Shown in pieces: positions 1 through 7,462 of a DNA stretch of 38,837 nt; the first letter of the stretch is position 1, and every line of letters starts with the position of its first letter. The stretch is from Gammaproteobacteria bacterium (GTDB lineage Bacteria > Pseudomonadota > Gammaproteobacteria > Steroidobacterales > XN24). Below the pieces are notes generated by a model. That model was given only the letters and a program-made list of their open reading frames with translations, had not been told where the DNA came from and did no database searches. A program made the translations under genes and the position numbers. The stretch spans positions 2,504,092 through 2,542,928 of the forward strand of contig CP070833.1 in the NCBI GenBank assembly GCA_020341735.1, given 5' to 3'.

Positions 1-2
1 AC

Positions 3-86
3 CCGCAACGGCTGGCGCAGAAGATCCTGCAGGCCTCCGACATGGTGGAGCGCTCCGCGAGAATCGCCCATGGCGGCGGCCGCTGA
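3..86 (+). CDS. C-terminal end of an unidentified protein (5' end outside window)
   Basis: An open frame enters from the left edge and ends at a TGA, giving 27 residues that begin PQRLAQKILQASD and finish IAHGGGR. Nearly every codon ends in G or C, as in the confirmed genes of this window, so it reads as real coding sequence rather than chance. The fragment is too short to assign to a family; it is an amphipathic helix followed by a glycine-rich end. It converges on the minus-strand methyltransferase gene. Function unknown. Confidence 0.45.
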   Translation, partial: PQRLAQKILQASDMVERSARIAHGGGR

Positions 87-353
87 CCGGATCCCCTCGC
101 CATTCCGATACCCCCAAAGTCCCGCATCGGCTCCGGCCACCATGTCCGCGATTCCGCGGCCGATGATCCTGCAGACCTCCACCATCGGGAACTCGAACAA
201 GCCAGCTCTTCTGCCTCCCGCCTGAGATGCCCGAGTTCCGGGGCGTGACTGCTTCCCGTCGGGCCGAAGATGGCAAGCCACGACCAGCTATCGCGGCATC
301 CCGAGCCGGGATCTTTCTTTCGGTCGCCTCTGTTTGTTTTCTGCCGCAACGTC
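87..353. other. Intergenic stretch with no recognisable gene
   Basis: This lies between two convergent coding ends. Short open frames exist on both strands but none gives a recognisable protein or a convincing ribosome binding site. An imperfect 21-base direct repeat (18 of 21 matches) links 23-43, in the preceding gene tail, with 165-185; I regard it as probably chance. No convincing terminator was found. Confidence 0.4.
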
Positions 354-1166
354 CTAACCGGCAGCAGCTACGAATATTTCGCGACACAGAAGCCCGGCGT
401 CGACCGCGGCGATCTGCTCCAGCCGATGCCGTCGCGTCTCGCTGACAACATCTGGACCAAGCGCATCACACAGTTCGATATTGCCGTCGAGAGCATCGAC
501 AAGCACACGGAGGCATTTCCGGTATTCGGCGGTCACATCCTTACGTTCGACCAGTCGCCAGCCGGCCTCGGAGAGCAGGTCGGCGTAGTCTCCCGGCGCC
601 TCGACAAACGGCGGTCCGGTTTCAACGGCTCGACGTTGGTCGGCATAGAGCAGACGAGGGCTTATGGCGATGACGGAGAACAGCATGCTGGCGCCGTCGC
701 TGGCGACCCGTCTGCACTCTCGCAGCATCTGCCGCTTTTCCGGCAGACAGCACAGAACATCCGAGTGATTGATCGCTCCGAAGGAGCAGTCGCGGAATGG
801 CAGTGTCGCACCACTGCCGGCCACGGTATCGACGCTGCTCCCGATACCGTCGCGGCATGCCCGTCGCCGAGCCTTGACGAGAGCGTTCACGGGCAGATCG
901 ACGAGGGTCACATGACAGTCACCATTGTCCGCCAGCCACAGGCCGGGCCAGCCCGAGCCGGCGCCGATGTCTAGCAGTCGGGTGCCAGGACCAAGTTCAA
1001 GTGAATCGGTGATTTGCTCCGCCTGCCGGCGTGTCGTCCAACTCGTTCCGCCGTAGTCGCACCCGAGGACCGTGCGTTCAACTGCCAGCATGGCGGGCAG
1101 GTTGCTGGTTTCAAAACTCTCGGCGAATACCTGACAACAATCCTCGATTCCTGCTCGGTCGCTCAT
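354..1166 (-). CDS. Class I SAM-dependent methyltransferase
   Basis: The 270-residue protein has a Rossmann-fold methyltransferase core. Motif I (LLDIGAGSG) is at about residues 64-72, the acidic end of strand 2 is TLVDL (D90), and a motif IV/post-I region (FGAINHSDVLCCLP) precedes a conserved LRECRRV helix, the layout of the Methyltransf_11/25 type. The substrate cannot be read from sequence. The ATG at 1166 was chosen because homology begins just after it and a GGAG lies upstream; the frame stays open for 76 more codons, but that extension is arginine-rich, unlike a methyltransferase, and overlaps the membrane-protein gene upstream. That gene ends 53 bases upstream on the same strand, so the two may be co-transcribed. 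The N-terminal ~60 residues are a cap that could bind substrate. Family sure, role unknown. Confidence 0.85.
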   Translation of the reverse strand: MSDRAGIEDCCQVFAESFETSNLPAMLAVERTVLGCDYGGTSWTTRRQAEQITDSLELGPGTRLLDIGAGSGWPGLWLADNGDCHVTLVDLPVNALVKARRRACRDGIGSSVDTVAGSGATLPFRDCSFGAINHSDVLCCLPEKRQMLRECRRVASDGASMLFSVIAISPRLLYADQRRAVETGPPFVEAPGDYADLLSEAGWRLVERKDVTAEYRKCLRVLVDALDGNIELCDALGPDVVSETRRHRLEQIAAVDAGLLCREIFVAAAG

Positions 1167-1219
1167 GATGGCTCTTGTTCTCCGGTGCCCCGGCAAGCCG
1201 AAGCTGCAGCCGGCGTCAT

Positions 1220-1675
1220 TCAGCCCAGGCGGCGGTAGAAGCGGACCATGACCTCTTCCGCGACCAGCATCACGACGACGACAACGATGAATGCCACGAT
1301 GCCGTGGAACGGTCCGCCGAATGACACGTCGTCGCCGAACGCCAGGTTGATTGCCGCCAGAATCACGAACTTGGATCCGAAAAGCACCAGCCACGCGCTG
1401 AAGAATCGCATGAACTTCGCCATCGCGCTCTTCTTCGACTTGAAGTAATTGCCGATGCGGTGCTCGATCGCCAGCGTCAGTTTCAGAAGAACCTGCAGCA
1501 ACACGGCCGCCAGGAGTGATATCGTAAACGAGTCGATCTCGACGTGGCGCCAGTATTCGACGAACAGGTTCAGCACCACGAGATCTATCAAGATCGCCGT
1601 GAAATAACGCATGAAGACTCTCTGTTTTGTCGCCAGTACCTCTGTAGAGGCAACGCCAGCTACGTCGTCAGTCAT
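1220..1675 (-). CDS. Four-helix inner-membrane protein of unknown function
   Basis: The 151-residue protein has four hydrophobic segments at about residues 25-40, 50-70, 93-112 and 122-140. A lysine-rich loop (FKSKKSAMAKF) lies between helices 2 and 3, and the end is RFYRRLG. Under the positive-inside rule that loop and the C-terminus should be cytoplasmic. No catalytic motif is visible. I believe similar small membrane proteins occur as conserved hypotheticals in marine gammaproteobacteria, but I cannot name a family. The ATG at 1675 is supported by AAAGGA with suitable spacing. It lies upstream of, and may be co-transcribed with, the methyltransferase gene; the 248-base gap on its other side could hold the promoter. 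Confidence 0.7.
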   Translation of the reverse strand: MTDDVAGVASTEVLATKQRVFMRYFTAILIDLVVLNLFVEYWRHVEIDSFTISLLAAVLLQVLLKLTLAIEHRIGNYFKSKKSAMAKFMRFFSAWLVLFGSKFVILAAINLAFGDDVSFGGPFHGIVAFIVVVVVMLVAEEVMVRFYRRLG

Positions 1676-1923
1676 AGATCGATATTCCTTTGTTGAATCC
1701 GGGACATGGCCGACCGTCAGTTTTCCCCCGACCGGTAGCGAGGGTCAAGGGTGATCGCTCCCGGGCATCCAGTGGGTTCTGGTGTTGAGGCCTCGCCGGC
1801 CCCGGGGCGGGTTATGGTCTGCCCGTTAAAGACATCCTATGCGCACCTGGTCGGAAGCAAACACCCGGCCCTGAACCAGGGGGCCCTTCGTCAATCCTGT
1901 GATCGCCGCTGGCGGCTGAATCG

Positions 1924-3495
1924 CTAATGCCGACTGCCCAGGTAACCCCTTACCGCCGCAATCTCCAGCACTGAACGAAGTTGCAGCCCCGTCCGCCAGA
2001 GTCCCCCGTGGACAGCCTCATCCATAAACAGTGTCAGCGGGTGTGTCAGCTCTACTGCAGAATTGGCCGTACAACCTTCGTTGCGCAGGTCGTGGATAAG
2101 TAGCGCAGCCATAATCGCGTTGGTGGTCGCCGGCTCGAAGATCTCTATACCGTAGTACCTCGCCCCGGCATACGCGGCCGCGAAGTCCCGACGAGTCAGC
2201 ACCGACCGGGTGGAGGTTGACGGGGCCACGTTGGCCGACACTCGATGGCCTGCCGCACGTGCTGCCAGTGCCCGCCACTTCTGTATGCGCTTGGCCAGGG
2301 CATAGTTCGGGCCCTGCTGAGGCACCACGCCATCGTAGAGGCCGAAGCGGTTCCCGGCCGGATCCGATATATCGAGGCTGGCATTCGGAGCGTACAGCCG
2401 GCCGCGGCTGAGTGTCTTCAGCGGCCCGCGCCAGAGCCGGCTGACGCCCGCTGCCGCATTGTCACGTCGTGCGGCAGCCGCTGCCTCTTCGGGTATTGCG
2501 AACACGTCGGTCGGCGTCAGCAGGAAGGCGAGTGCGGTGTCCGGACGCCTGGCCGCGATATCTTCCATGATGGCGTCCATCGCGACCTCGACGCGTACGT
2601 GATCCTGGCCATGGAGGTAGGCATACCCACCGATGCAGAACGGATGGTTGTAGGACTCGAGCCAGGTGCGGATCTCGGGAGCTGCGGTTAACAGGTCGGC
2701 GCCGGCGGCAGCAACCAACCGCTCGTCGCCCACGCTGTCCGTCAGGGGTTCCCGCAGCGGGAAAGACAGGGTGCCGGCGCCCCGCCTGGCGACGTGCAGG
2801 AGCTTCCTCCAGATTTCCGGTCGGTCCAGGTCGACAGCAACTAGATTCGCGCCCATCCGACTCAAAATCGCGACCGGCCCTATCTCGGCTGCGGCCCCAA
2901 GGAGCACAAAATGCAGATCCCGCAGATCGAGCCAGTCGTCGTTGACGCAGAGCCGCTCCAGGGCTGCGCCGGCAGACGGCTCCATGATTCCCGCTCCTGT
3001 CCAGGCGTCGATCTGTCTGCGGAGGGAATCACCCGCGAGCACGTCGCCCAGGTAAGGTATCTGAAGTCTCTCGAGACGAACTCCGCCGCCGCGGACAAGA
3101 CCGCTGTGGTAGCGCGGCGAGCGGAAGCGTTGCATCGCTTCGCGCGGCGTCATTCGCTCACCATCCCGGAAGAACCGGAAAGACTCATGCACCGCCGTCA
3201 GGCCATTATCGATGATGCTCGCCGCGGCCTCGCCCCGCTTCACGGCCAGCTTCACCAGGTCAACCAGGTAGCCGCCGTAGCGTTTGCGCCAGTTGCGTTC
3301 AGACTCTATGGCGTCGGCGAACTCGGAATCGAGCTCTCTGACGGCGGCTGCCAGTATCGCCTCGCTGGCGGCTGTCGAACTCCGGCGACCGCCCTCTGTG
3401 GACGGAAATTGGATCCCTGAAAGTGCATCCTGGTCGGTCATTGGCTCGTCCGGTGACACATCGCGTGGCCGCTCTCGACAGACATCTACGGCCAT
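1924..3495 (-). CDS. Large protein of unknown function with a Rossmann-like segment
   Basis: The 523-residue soluble protein belongs to no family I can name. Residues 194-230 look like a dinucleotide-binding beta-alpha-beta unit: a hydrophobic strand (LHFVLLGAAAEIGP), a helix, then a second strand ending in acidic residues (LVAVDLDRP). That would suit NAD(P) or a nucleotide, but the glycine pattern is not classical. Later parts (ALAFLLTPTDVFAIP; SLDISDPAGNRFGLYDG) look like ordered domains without recognised motifs, and no membrane segment is seen. The first ATG (3495) has no clear ribosome binding site. An in-frame ATG 18 codons later (3441, MTDQDALSG) has GGA about 11 bases upstream and may be the real start. 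The gene stands alone, with long gaps on both sides. Confidence 0.7.
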   Translation of the reverse strand: MAVDVCRERPRDVSPDEPMTDQDALSGIQFPSTEGGRRSSTAASEAILAAAVRELDSEFADAIESERNWRKRYGGYLVDLVKLAVKRGEAAASIIDNGLTAVHESFRFFRDGERMTPREAMQRFRSPRYHSGLVRGGGVRLERLQIPYLGDVLAGDSLRRQIDAWTGAGIMEPSAGAALERLCVNDDWLDLRDLHFVLLGAAAEIGPVAILSRMGANLVAVDLDRPEIWRKLLHVARRGAGTLSFPLREPLTDSVGDERLVAAAGADLLTAAPEIRTWLESYNHPFCIGGYAYLHGQDHVRVEVAMDAIMEDIAARRPDTALAFLLTPTDVFAIPEEAAAAARRDNAAAGVSRLWRGPLKTLSRGRLYAPNASLDISDPAGNRFGLYDGVVPQQGPNYALAKRIQKWRALAARAAGHRVSANVAPSTSTRSVLTRRDFAAAYAGARYYGIEIFEPATTNAIMAALLIHDLRNEGCTANSAVELTHPLTLFMDEAVHGGLWRTGLQLRSVLEIAAVRGYLGSRH

Positions 3496-3997
3496 TCTGT
3501 TGCGAAATGCTGCAGGACATGGCGCAGCACAATTATTTTAGTCTAGGTAACGCTCCGAGGTTGCGAATGACGACGGTCCTTTCATGGGGCATCTGCCAAG
3601 TGAGCGTCTGCCGCAACAGTACGGATAAGAGTGACGATGGAAGCGCCGACGGATTTTCCGCAGCGATTCGCAGACGAGCGAACCACGCTTTGTGATACCC
3701 ATGCCGAGTCGGAGACTGTTCATTCCGGTAGCGCGACGTTCCTGAGACCGCCCCGCAGCAACGGCTCCGGCCCGGGATGGAGTCGACGTCCGCTGTGGCC
3801 GCTCCGGGGGCACCAGCCTGGCCGGTAGGGTGAAGGGATTGGGACGGCTGCAATGCGCGAGCCCCGGCCGAGTGTCCACCACCGTGAATCTCGACGTCGT
3901 TATTCTCGCGACAGGCCAGGGGTCGAGTCGCGAGACATCATTGTGGCGCGCCATTTTGGTACTAAGCTTACGTTAGGGCTGGTAACAAGGCTTCTCA
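3496..3997. other. 502-base intergenic region between divergent genes
   Basis: This separates the unknown minus-strand gene from the plus-strand TPR gene, so promoters for both should lie here. The right part (3849-3976) is a broken copy of the glmU leader and start, listed separately. In 3496-3848 I see no recognisable gene. A 63-codon plus-strand frame from an ATG at 3637 has fairly coding-like codons but no recognisable product and only a weak upstream AAGAG, so it is not called. Confidence 0.5.
3884..3976 (+). pseudogene. Fragment duplicating the 5' end of glmU
   Basis: From a GTG at 3884 the first 39 bases match the first 39 of intact glmU (6022) except at four positions, one being the start codon itself. 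The translated start is [13 protein letters not shown] against [13 protein letters not shown] in GlmU, so the nucleotide-binding signature is recognisable. Similarity then stops abruptly and the frame ends at a TAG after 30 codons. Upstream, TGCAAT at 3849-3854 sits exactly 29 bases before the GTG, matching TACAAT at 5987-5992 before glmU, and the bases just upstream of it are also similar. I infer a duplication remnant, perhaps a scar from insertion of the intervening TPR gene, not a functional gene. Confidence 0.75.
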
Positions 3998-5821
3998 ATG
4001 GGAGGCACGGTGAACAGCCGCATGCCCTGGATCTCGGAGCTGGGCAAACGCGGCGTTTTTCATGTCGCCGGGCTGTATGTCCTCGCGGCGTGGGTACTTG
4101 TGCAGGTCGCGGATATGGCATCGGGCCCGTTTCCACTGCCCAACGAGGCGCTGCGACTGATCTGGGACGCTGCCCTCTGGGGGTTCCCCATCGCGCTGAT
4201 TTTTGGCTGGCGTTACGACTTCACACGCGATGGCATCGTTCGTACCGATCCGCACGCGGAGGATGATAGAGACCAGCCGCTTCGCCGTGTCGACTATGTC
4301 TTGATAATTTTTCTGAGCCTGGTCGGCACCGCAATTTTCGCTGCCACGGGCCTCGGGGTCGCGAAGATCGTCAGGTCAGGGCCGGAGACTTTAGAGGAAG
4401 CTGGCCCTCATCCACCACTGGCTCCGAACTCCGTGGCGGTCCTGCCGTTTGCCGACATGTCACCTGGCGGGGATCAGGAATACTTCTCGGATGGGTTGTC
4501 GGAAGAATTGCTCAACCTGCTGGCGCGTATCCCTCAACTGCGCGTCGCGGCAAGGACGTCATGCTTCTCATTCAAGGGCCAGGTGCTGGACGTCACGGAG
4601 ATAGCGCGCCGACTGCGAGTAGCGCACGTGCTCGAGGGTTCGATACGAAGAAGCGGCGATCGAGTGCGCGTATCGGCCCAGCTGATCCATGCAGGAAGCG
4701 GCTACCAGATGTGGTCCCAGATCTATGATCGCGAGATGGAGGACATTTTTGCGATTCAGAATGAGATCGCCGCAGAAGTGGTCGCGCAGATGAAGGTGAA
4801 ACTATTGGGAGAAGCGCCGAGGGCCCCACAGGCAGATCCCGAAGCATACGCATTGTTTCTCCAGGCCCGCCACGTGGCGCATCGAGTCACGGCGGACACA
4901 TACGAGCAGGCCATCGAGCTGTATCGCGCGTCCCTGAGCATAGATCCGGAATATGCGGCCGCGTGGGCAGGACTGGCACGGGTCTATGGAAACCAGGTCG
5001 AGAAGGGACTCCGGCCCAGCACTGACGGCCACAGGCTGGCACTGGAGGCGGTTAACCGCGCCCTTGCTATCGATCCGGATTATGCTGAGGCGCACGCCGA
5101 ACTCGCGTGGATCGCGATGTATCTTGAGGGGGACCTGGCGGAGGCAGCCCGGCTGTTCGAGCACGCGATCGACCTAGCACCCAATGATACCGAGATCCTG
5201 TATGACTCTGCCACGCTGATTCAGGACCTCGGCCGAATGAAAGAGGCGATAGAGATGAAGGAACTTTCTATCGCTCGGGATCCCGTCAACCCACGGCGGC
5301 ACTACAATCTGGGCAACGCTTACCTGTTCGGTCGTCGTTTCGAGGCTGCTATCGATTCGTATCGAACTGCGCTGACGTTGAGCCCGGAGCTGCTTGGCGC
5401 GCACTATCATATCGGCAGGGCGCTGCTTCTCATGGGGGAGCCGGTCGCCGCCCTGGAGGAGATCGAGACGGAAAGTTTCATCGCCTGGCGGCTGGTTGGA
5501 TTGCCCGCCGCGTACCATGCTCTGGGCAGGTTCGAGGAGGCCGAGGCGACGCTCGCGGAGCTGATTGAAAAGTACGAACGGGATGCCGCCTTCAATGTCG
5601 CTTATATTCAGGCTTTCCGCGGCGAGACGGACCTGGCTTTTGCATGGCTGGAGAAGGCCGTCCGATACGGTGACCCGGGCTTGTCCGAGATCTCTGTCAC
5701 CCCCGAGTTCGACAGCATCCGGGACGATCCGAGGTGGATGCCATTTCTTGAGAAGATCGGCAAATCACCCAAACGGCTGGCAGCGATAGAGTTCCACCCG
5801 TCGCTGCTCGATCGGGGATGA
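3998..5821 (+). CDS. Membrane-anchored FlgO/TolB-like TPR protein
   Basis: The 607-residue protein has three hydrophobic segments near the N-terminus (about 20-42, 52-70 and 99-122). A FlgO/TolB-N-like domain follows from about residue 143, with the family signature SVAVLPFADMSPGGDQEYFSDGL and the later LEGSIRRSGDRVRVSAQLI. Tetratricopeptide repeats fill about 285-565. In relatives this module is often fused to an adenylate cyclase or CadC-type DNA-binding domain; here a short membrane anchor replaces it, so any signalling output must come from a partner. The start is uncertain: ATG 3998 has AAGG upstream, while the in-frame GTG 4010 has GGGAGG only 4 bases before it. It lies between the glmU fragment and intact glmU, with no shared function evident. 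The exact role is unknown. Confidence 0.85.
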   Translation: MGGTVNSRMPWISELGKRGVFHVAGLYVLAAWVLVQVADMASGPFPLPNEALRLIWDAALWGFPIALIFGWRYDFTRDGIVRTDPHAEDDRDQPLRRVDYVLIIFLSLVGTAIFAATGLGVAKIVRSGPETLEEAGPHPPLAPNSVAVLPFADMSPGGDQEYFSDGLSEELLNLLARIPQLRVAARTSCFSFKGQVLDVTEIARRLRVAHVLEGSIRRSGDRVRVSAQLIHAGSGYQMWSQIYDREMEDIFAIQNEIAAEVVAQMKVKLLGEAPRAPQADPEAYALFLQARHVAHRVTADTYEQAIELYRASLSIDPEYAAAWAGLARVYGNQVEKGLRPSTDGHRLALEAVNRALAIDPDYAEAHAELAWIAMYLEGDLAEAARLFEHAIDLAPNDTEILYDSATLIQDLGRMKEAIEMKELSIARDPVNPRRHYNLGNAYLFGRRFEAAIDSYRTALTLSPELLGAHYHIGRALLLMGEPVAALEEIETESFIAWRLVGLPAAYHALGRFEEAEATLAELIEKYERDAAFNVAYIQAFRGETDLAFAWLEKAVRYGDPGLSEISVTPEFDSIRDDPRWMPFLEKIGKSPKRLAAIEFHPSLLDRG

Positions 5822-6021
5822 CGCCGATATGTTCTAACGCTGGCCGGGCAGGCCGCGGATATCCACACGGGCGAATGAATCCTTCCCGAACGGCACGGGG
5901 ACGTCTCCGGGGGCCATCCTGAGTCTGCCGTCGATCCGTCCTTCGGGCCCGGAACTGCAAAGGTGGGTCGGGTGGCCCGAGACGGATACAATACGGCTGC
6001 CGTAGCGCCACGTGGACCTGC
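5822..6021 (+). promoter_or_regulatory. glmU leader with candidate -10 box
   Basis: The 200-base gap between the TPR gene and glmU should hold the glmU-glmS promoter. TACAAT at 5987-5992 is a good -10 candidate, 29 bases before the ATG, but I see no clear -35. The same box and spacing recur before the glmU fragment at 3884. On the minus strand a short frame ending at 5834 reads as protein-like (for example APGDVPVPFGKDSF) but has no start or recognised family, so I do not call it. Confidence 0.4.
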
Positions 6022-7386
6022 ATGAATCTCGACGTCGTCATTCTCGCGGCAGGCCAGGGGACGCGAATGCGTTCCCGCTTGCCGAAAGTTCTCCAGCCGC
6101 TGGCTGGCCGGCCGCTGCTCGCCCACGTGATGGACATGGCCGCTGGCCTGACCGCTGCCCGGCTTCACGTGGTTTACGGGCATGGTGGTGACCAGGTACC
6201 GGCCAGATTCCCGGATCGCCAGGTGAGCTGGGTGGAGCAGCCGGAGCAGCTGGGCACCGGGCACGCCGTCGAGCAGGCCATGCCGGGCATCGCCGACGAT
6301 GCCAGCGTACTGGTCCTCTATGGTGACGTCCCGCTGGTCAGACCGGAGACGGCCGATAGCCTGATCGAGGCCGCCACACGGGGCGTCGCGCTGTTGACGG
6401 TGCGGATGGACGATCCGACGGGTTACGGCCGGATAGTCCGGGACCGTGACGGGCGGGTGACCAGTATCGTGGAGCAGAAAGACGCAGACGAGGACGAGCG
6501 CTCCATCGACGAGGTCAACACCGGACTGATGGCCGCGCCGGCAGACCGGCTTCGTGACTGGCTCTCGCGGCTGGACGATGCCAATGCCCAGGGCGAGTTC
6601 TACCTGACCGACATCGTGGCGCTGGCGGTGGCTGACGGTGTTCCCGTGGAGGCCGTGCAGGCTGGAGATGCAGAGGAGGTGATGGGCGTGAATGACAAAG
6701 TGCAGCTGGCAGAGGCCGAGGCGGCAGTCCGTCGCCGCCGGGTCGAGGAGCTGATGCGACAGGGGGCGACCGTCGCGGATCCGGGCCGGATCGATGTGCG
6801 GGGGCAGGTCACCTGCGGACAGGACGTGTTCCTGGATGTCGGTGTGGTGCTCGAAGGGGAAGTTCGGCTTGATGACCGGGCGCATGTCGGGCCCTACTGT
6901 GTCGTGCGCGACAGCCACGTCGGCGAGGATGCGGTCATCCATCCGCACAGCGTGGTGGAGGGTGCAGGGGTCGGTGCGGCTTGCAGCGTGGGTCCCTTTG
7001 CCCGGCTTCGTCCGGGGGCGCAGCTGGAGACGGGCGCCAAAGTGGGCAATTTCGTCGAGGTCAAGAACAGCCGGCTGGGCGAGGGCAGCAAGGCCAACCA
7101 CCTGAGCTATGTGGGCGACACGACCGTGGGGCGTGACACCAACATTGGCGCGGGCACCATCACCTGCAACTATGACGGCGCCAACAAACACCGGACGGTC
7201 ATCGGAGATCGTGTGTTCATCGGGTCGGGGGTGGAGCTTGTGGCTCCCGTGGAGGTAGAGGAGGGCGCCACGATCGGCGCTGGATCCACCATCAGCAAGC
7301 GTGCTCCGGCGGAGACGCTGACGGTGGCGAGGAGCCGGCAGGTTTCCATCCGCGGATGGAAACGGCCGACCAAGAAGAAAACCTGA
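6022..7386 (+). CDS. glmU: Bifunctional GlmU: GlcN-1-P acetyltransferase / GlcNAc-1-P uridyltransferase
   Basis: GlmU makes UDP-N-acetylglucosamine in the cytoplasm: it acetylates glucosamine-1-phosphate with acetyl-CoA, then transfers UMP from UTP. The product feeds peptidoglycan and lipid A. The 454-residue length is usual. The N-terminal uridyltransferase domain carries the signature LAAGQGTRM (8-16), followed by the PKVLQPLAG lysine region and LGTGHAV. The C-terminal part is a left-handed beta-helix of hexapeptide repeats with the acetyltransferase motifs [19 protein letters not shown] and [11 protein letters not shown]. The ATG gives the canonical N-terminus. glmS follows after 76 bases, so the genes for consecutive pathway steps (apart from GlmM) are together, as in many gammaproteobacteria. 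A broken copy of its 5' end lies 2.1 kb upstream. Confidence 0.97.
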   Translation: MNLDVVILAAGQGTRMRSRLPKVLQPLAGRPLLAHVMDMAAGLTAARLHVVYGHGGDQVPARFPDRQVSWVEQPEQLGTGHAVEQAMPGIADDASVLVLYGDVPLVRPETADSLIEAATRGVALLTVRMDDPTGYGRIVRDRDGRVTSIVEQKDADEDERSIDEVNTGLMAAPADRLRDWLSRLDDANAQGEFYLTDIVALAVADGVPVEAVQAGDAEEVMGVNDKVQLAEAEAAVRRRRVEELMRQGATVADPGRIDVRGQVTCGQDVFLDVGVVLEGEVRLDDRAHVGPYCVVRDSHVGEDAVIHPHSVVEGAGVGAACSVGPFARLRPGAQLETGAKVGNFVEVKNSRLGEGSKANHLSYVGDTTVGRDTNIGAGTITCNYDGANKHRTVIGDRVFIGSGVELVAPVEVEEGATIGAGSTISKRAPAETLTVARSRQVSIRGWKRPTKKKT

Positions 7387-7462
7387 ATCGTTAACCAGTT
7401 CAACGTCTGCCGGCGAAGCGCCTGCTAAATATGTACCTTTGCCGGGTGGGAGGAAGTCTCAG

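Noticed and set aside
23-185. Imperfect direct repeat, 23-43 and 165-185
   Set aside because: 18 of 21 matches over a short GC-rich stretch without extension on either side; one copy lies inside a coding end. Probably chance.
1905-1920. GCCGC-TG-GCGGC inverted repeat after the 1924-3495 gene
   Set aside because: Only five pairs with a two-base loop and no T run, so it is not convincing as a terminator.
3637-3828. 63-codon plus-strand frame upstream of the glmU fragment
   Set aside because: Codon use is fairly coding-like, but the product is not recognisable and the ribosome binding site is weak. It ends before the duplicated segment and has no clear partner.
5834-5997. Minus-strand frame between the TPR gene and glmU with protein-like composition (DVPVPFGKDSFARVDIRG)
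   Set aside because: No start codon with a ribosome binding site and no recognised family; the frame runs into the glmU start on the opposite strand. It could be a gene relic but is not supported enough to call.
5608-7191. Long minus-strand open frame opposite glmU
   Set aside because: It is antisense to a certain gene, its product is His/Arg/Pro-rich without motifs, and it reflects the high GC codon pattern. The same holds for long antisense frames opposite glmS (7826-8980) and across prlC/gor (13717-14748).
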